Assembly (NCBI RefSeq): GCF_025398175.1
Contig: NZ_CP099735.1
Coordinates: forward strand, 1,302,001 to 1,366,000
Length of the DNA stretch: 64,000 nt
DNA from: Photobacterium sp. TY1-4
Lineage (GTDB): Bacteria > Pseudomonadota > Gammaproteobacteria > Enterobacterales > Vibrionaceae
Reading direction: 5' to 3'
The notes beneath the pieces were generated by a model, which saw nothing but the letters and a program-made list of their open reading frames with translations, was not told the origin of the DNA and did not search any database. This document shows, piece after piece, positions 62,491 through 64,000 of the stretch; the stretch's first letter is position 1; every line of letters begins with the position of its first letter. The position numbers and the translations under genes were made by a program.

Positions 62491-64000
62491 TTACTTGGCC
62501 AGAAAGTCTTGCGCGAAGCGCTGCAACACGCCGCCCGCAGCATAGACATGCACTTCATCGGCAGTGTCGAGACGACAGGTGACCGGCACATCGACTTTTT
62601 CGCCGTTAGCACGGGTGATCACCAGTGCCAGCTCGGCGCCCGGGGTGATCTCACCGACCACGTCGTACAGCTCGGTGCCGTCCAGTGCTAACGTGTTGCG
62701 GTTAACCCCGGCTTTGAACTGCAAGGGCAGCACGCCCATACCGACCAGGTTGGTGCGGTGAATGCGCTCGAATCCTTCAGCGACAATGGCTTCAACCCCG
62801 GCCAGACGTACCCCTTTAGCGGCCCAGTCGCGAGACGAGCCCTGACCGTAATCGGCCCCGGCCACCACGATCAGCGGCTGCTTGCAGTTCATGTAGGTTT
62901 CAATCGCTTCCCACATCCGCGTCACCTTGCCTTCCGGCTCAATCCGCGCCAGCGAGCCCTGCACGACTTCGCCGTTGTCTTTGACCATTTCGTTGAACAG
63001 TTTCGGATTCGCCAGCGTCGCCCGCTGCGCGGTCAGGTGATCGCCGCGGTGGGTGGCGTAGGAGTTAAAGTCCTCTTCCGGCAAGCCCATGGTGGCGAGA
63101 TATTCCCCGGCCGCACTGGACGCCAGAATCGCATTGGACGGCGATAAGTGGTCGGTGGTGATGTTGTCGCCCAGGATCGCCAGCGGACGCATCCCCGACA
63201 GGGTCCGCTCCCCGGCCAGCGCGCCTTCCCAGTACGGTGGACGGCGGATATAGGTGCTCATCGGACGCCAGTCATACAGCGGGTTGCTGTTGCGCGCCTC
63301 GTCATCCAGCTTGAACATCTGGATATAGACCTGATTAAATTGCTCCGGCTTAACGTACTGGCCGACCACCGCATCAATTTCTTCGTCGCTTGGCCACAAG
63401 TCATTAAGGTAGACCGGATTGCCCTGCGGGTCTGTGCCCAGCGCATCGCGCTCGATATCAAAACGGATCGAGCCTGCCAGCGCATAGGCGACCACCAGCG
63501 GCGGCGAGGCCAGGAACGCCTGCTTGGCGTACGGGTGGATCCGGCCATCGAAGTTGCGATTGCCTGAAAGGACCGCAGTGGTGTAGAGATCACGTTCAAT
63601 AATTTCTTGCTGAATTTCCGGATCCAGTGCGCCGCTCATGCCGTTACAGGTGGTACAGGCATAACCGACAATTCCGAAGCCCAGTTTTTCCATTTCCGGC
63701 AGCAGGCCAGCTTCTTCTAAGTACAGCTTGGCGACTTTCGATCCCGGTGCAAACGAGGTTTTCACCCAAGGCTTGCGCACCAGCCCCAGTGCATTGGCTT
63801 TCTTGGCCACCAGCCCGGCGGCCACGACGTTGCGCGGGTTACTGGTATTGGTACAGGAGGTAATGGCGGCAATAATCACAGCGCCGTCCGGCAACTCACC
63901 GGCTTTTTCTTCCCACGGACCGGCAATGCCCCGCGAGGCCAGCTCTGCGGTCGGCAGACGTCGGTGCGGGTTCGACGGACCGGCCATGTTGCGCGCCACT
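62491..64000 (-). CDS. acnD: Fe/S-dependent 2-methylisocitrate dehydratase, C-terminal part
   Basis: Aconitase-family dehydratase of propionate catabolism (AcnD), cut by the window edge: about 503 of roughly 860 residues are seen. The Fe-S cluster cysteines are present in ITSCTNTSNPRNVVAAG and VGYACTTCNGMSG. The active-site stretches LSGNRNFDGRIHP, GDNITTDHLSPSNAI and GADYGQGSSRDWAAKGVRLA match AcnA/AcnD enzymes. Position before prpF and prpE points to AcnD rather than AcnA. The first two-fifths would lie beyond base 64000. Confidence 0.93.
   Translation of the reverse strand, partial: VARNMAGPSNPHRRLPTAELASRGIAGPWEEKAGELPDGAVIIAAITSCTNTSNPRNVVAAGLVAKKANALGLVRKPWVKTSFAPGSKVAKLYLEEAGLLPEMEKLGFGIVGYACTTCNGMSGALDPEIQQEIIERDLYTTAVLSGNRNFDGRIHPYAKQAFLASPPLVVAYALAGSIRFDIERDALGTDPQGNPVYLNDLWPSDEEIDAVVGQYVKPEQFNQVYIQMFKLDDEARNSNPLYDWRPMSTYIRRPPYWEGALAGERTLSGMRPLAILGDNITTDHLSPSNAILASSAAGEYLATMGLPEEDFNSYATHRGDHLTAQRATLANPKLFNEMVKDNGEVVQGSLARIEPEGKVTRMWEAIETYMNCKQPLIVVAGADYGQGSSRDWAAKGVRLAGVEAIVAEGFERIHRTNLVGMGVLPLQFKAGVNRNTLALDGTELYDVVGEITPGAELALVITRANGEKVDVPVTCRLDTADEVHVYAAGGVLQRFAQDFLAK

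Noticed and set aside
1..64000. tRNA, rRNA, CRISPR arrays, prophage genes
   Set aside because: No cloverleaf with a TTCRA loop and matching arms, no rRNA stretches, no regularly spaced direct repeats with unique spacers and no phage structural genes were found.

Overview
The window looks like a chromosomal segment of a member of the Vibrionaceae, probably Photobacterium-like and moderately GC-rich. The genus call is inference. It rests on a Vibrio-type PhoA lipoprotein, ptsG and mtlA side by side, an acnD-prpF-prpE methylcitrate cluster, FetAB, an aa3-type oxidase operon ending in a cytochrome c-fused subunit II, many c-di-GMP enzymes, and attC-like sites of the Vibrio type. No rRNA, tRNA or CRISPR array was seen.

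Layout. 1-3.6 kb: divergent PTS genes mtlA (partial) and ptsG around a 1.4 kb regulatory gap with CRP sites. 4-9 kb: a large membrane PAS/GGDEF/EAL protein, a secreted unknown and a YedI/DUF808 membrane protein. 9.4-14 kb: cytochrome c oxidase operon (II+cyt c, I, two subunit III-like proteins, IV). 14-20.4 kb: small membrane protein, lipoprotein, dadA with a divergent LysR gene, GAF-GGDEF protein, secreted alpha-amylase. 20.7-23.1 kb: an AT-rich insert that reads as integrase-less integron cassettes (two unknown ORFs flanked by attC-like sites), one attC being split by a decayed IS110-type element. 23-29.5 kb: LysR/DUF4865, hydroxyisobutyrate dehydrogenase-like oxidoreductase and MocR regulator with palindromic operators, large lipoprotein. 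29.7-36.8 kb: PhoA with a four-repeat Pho box, IMPase-like and kinase-like pair, Sel1 protein, possible sRNA terminator, fetAB. 37-43.8 kb: a periplasmic-binding sensor kinase, a sigma54 activator, UAS sites, a -24/-12 promoter, a dicarboxylate/amino acid symporter and aspA. 43.9-54.4 kb: HypT-like LysR, REC-REC-GGDEF, an ACP-FAAL-acyltransferase protein, zinc ribbon, FMN glutamate synthase-like protein, dgkA, Usp, ohrR/ohr.

54.9-59.1 kb holds the most unusual system: a 698-residue ferritin-like protein whose C-terminus is a cysteine-rich stretch resembling BufA-type precursor peptides, followed directly by a DUF692 (MNIO) enzyme and a DUF2063 partner. This looks like a peptide-modifying cluster in which the substrate is fused to a large enzyme-like domain. 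The mRNA leader can form two competing hairpins, one of which covers the ribosome binding site.

59.2-64 kb: prpE, prpF and acnD (partial) of propionate catabolism, with a 162-bp MITE-like palindromic element between prpF and prpE. Short tandem repeats of 7, 12, 13 and 15 nt are scattered across the window, one of them inside the ohrR coding sequence.
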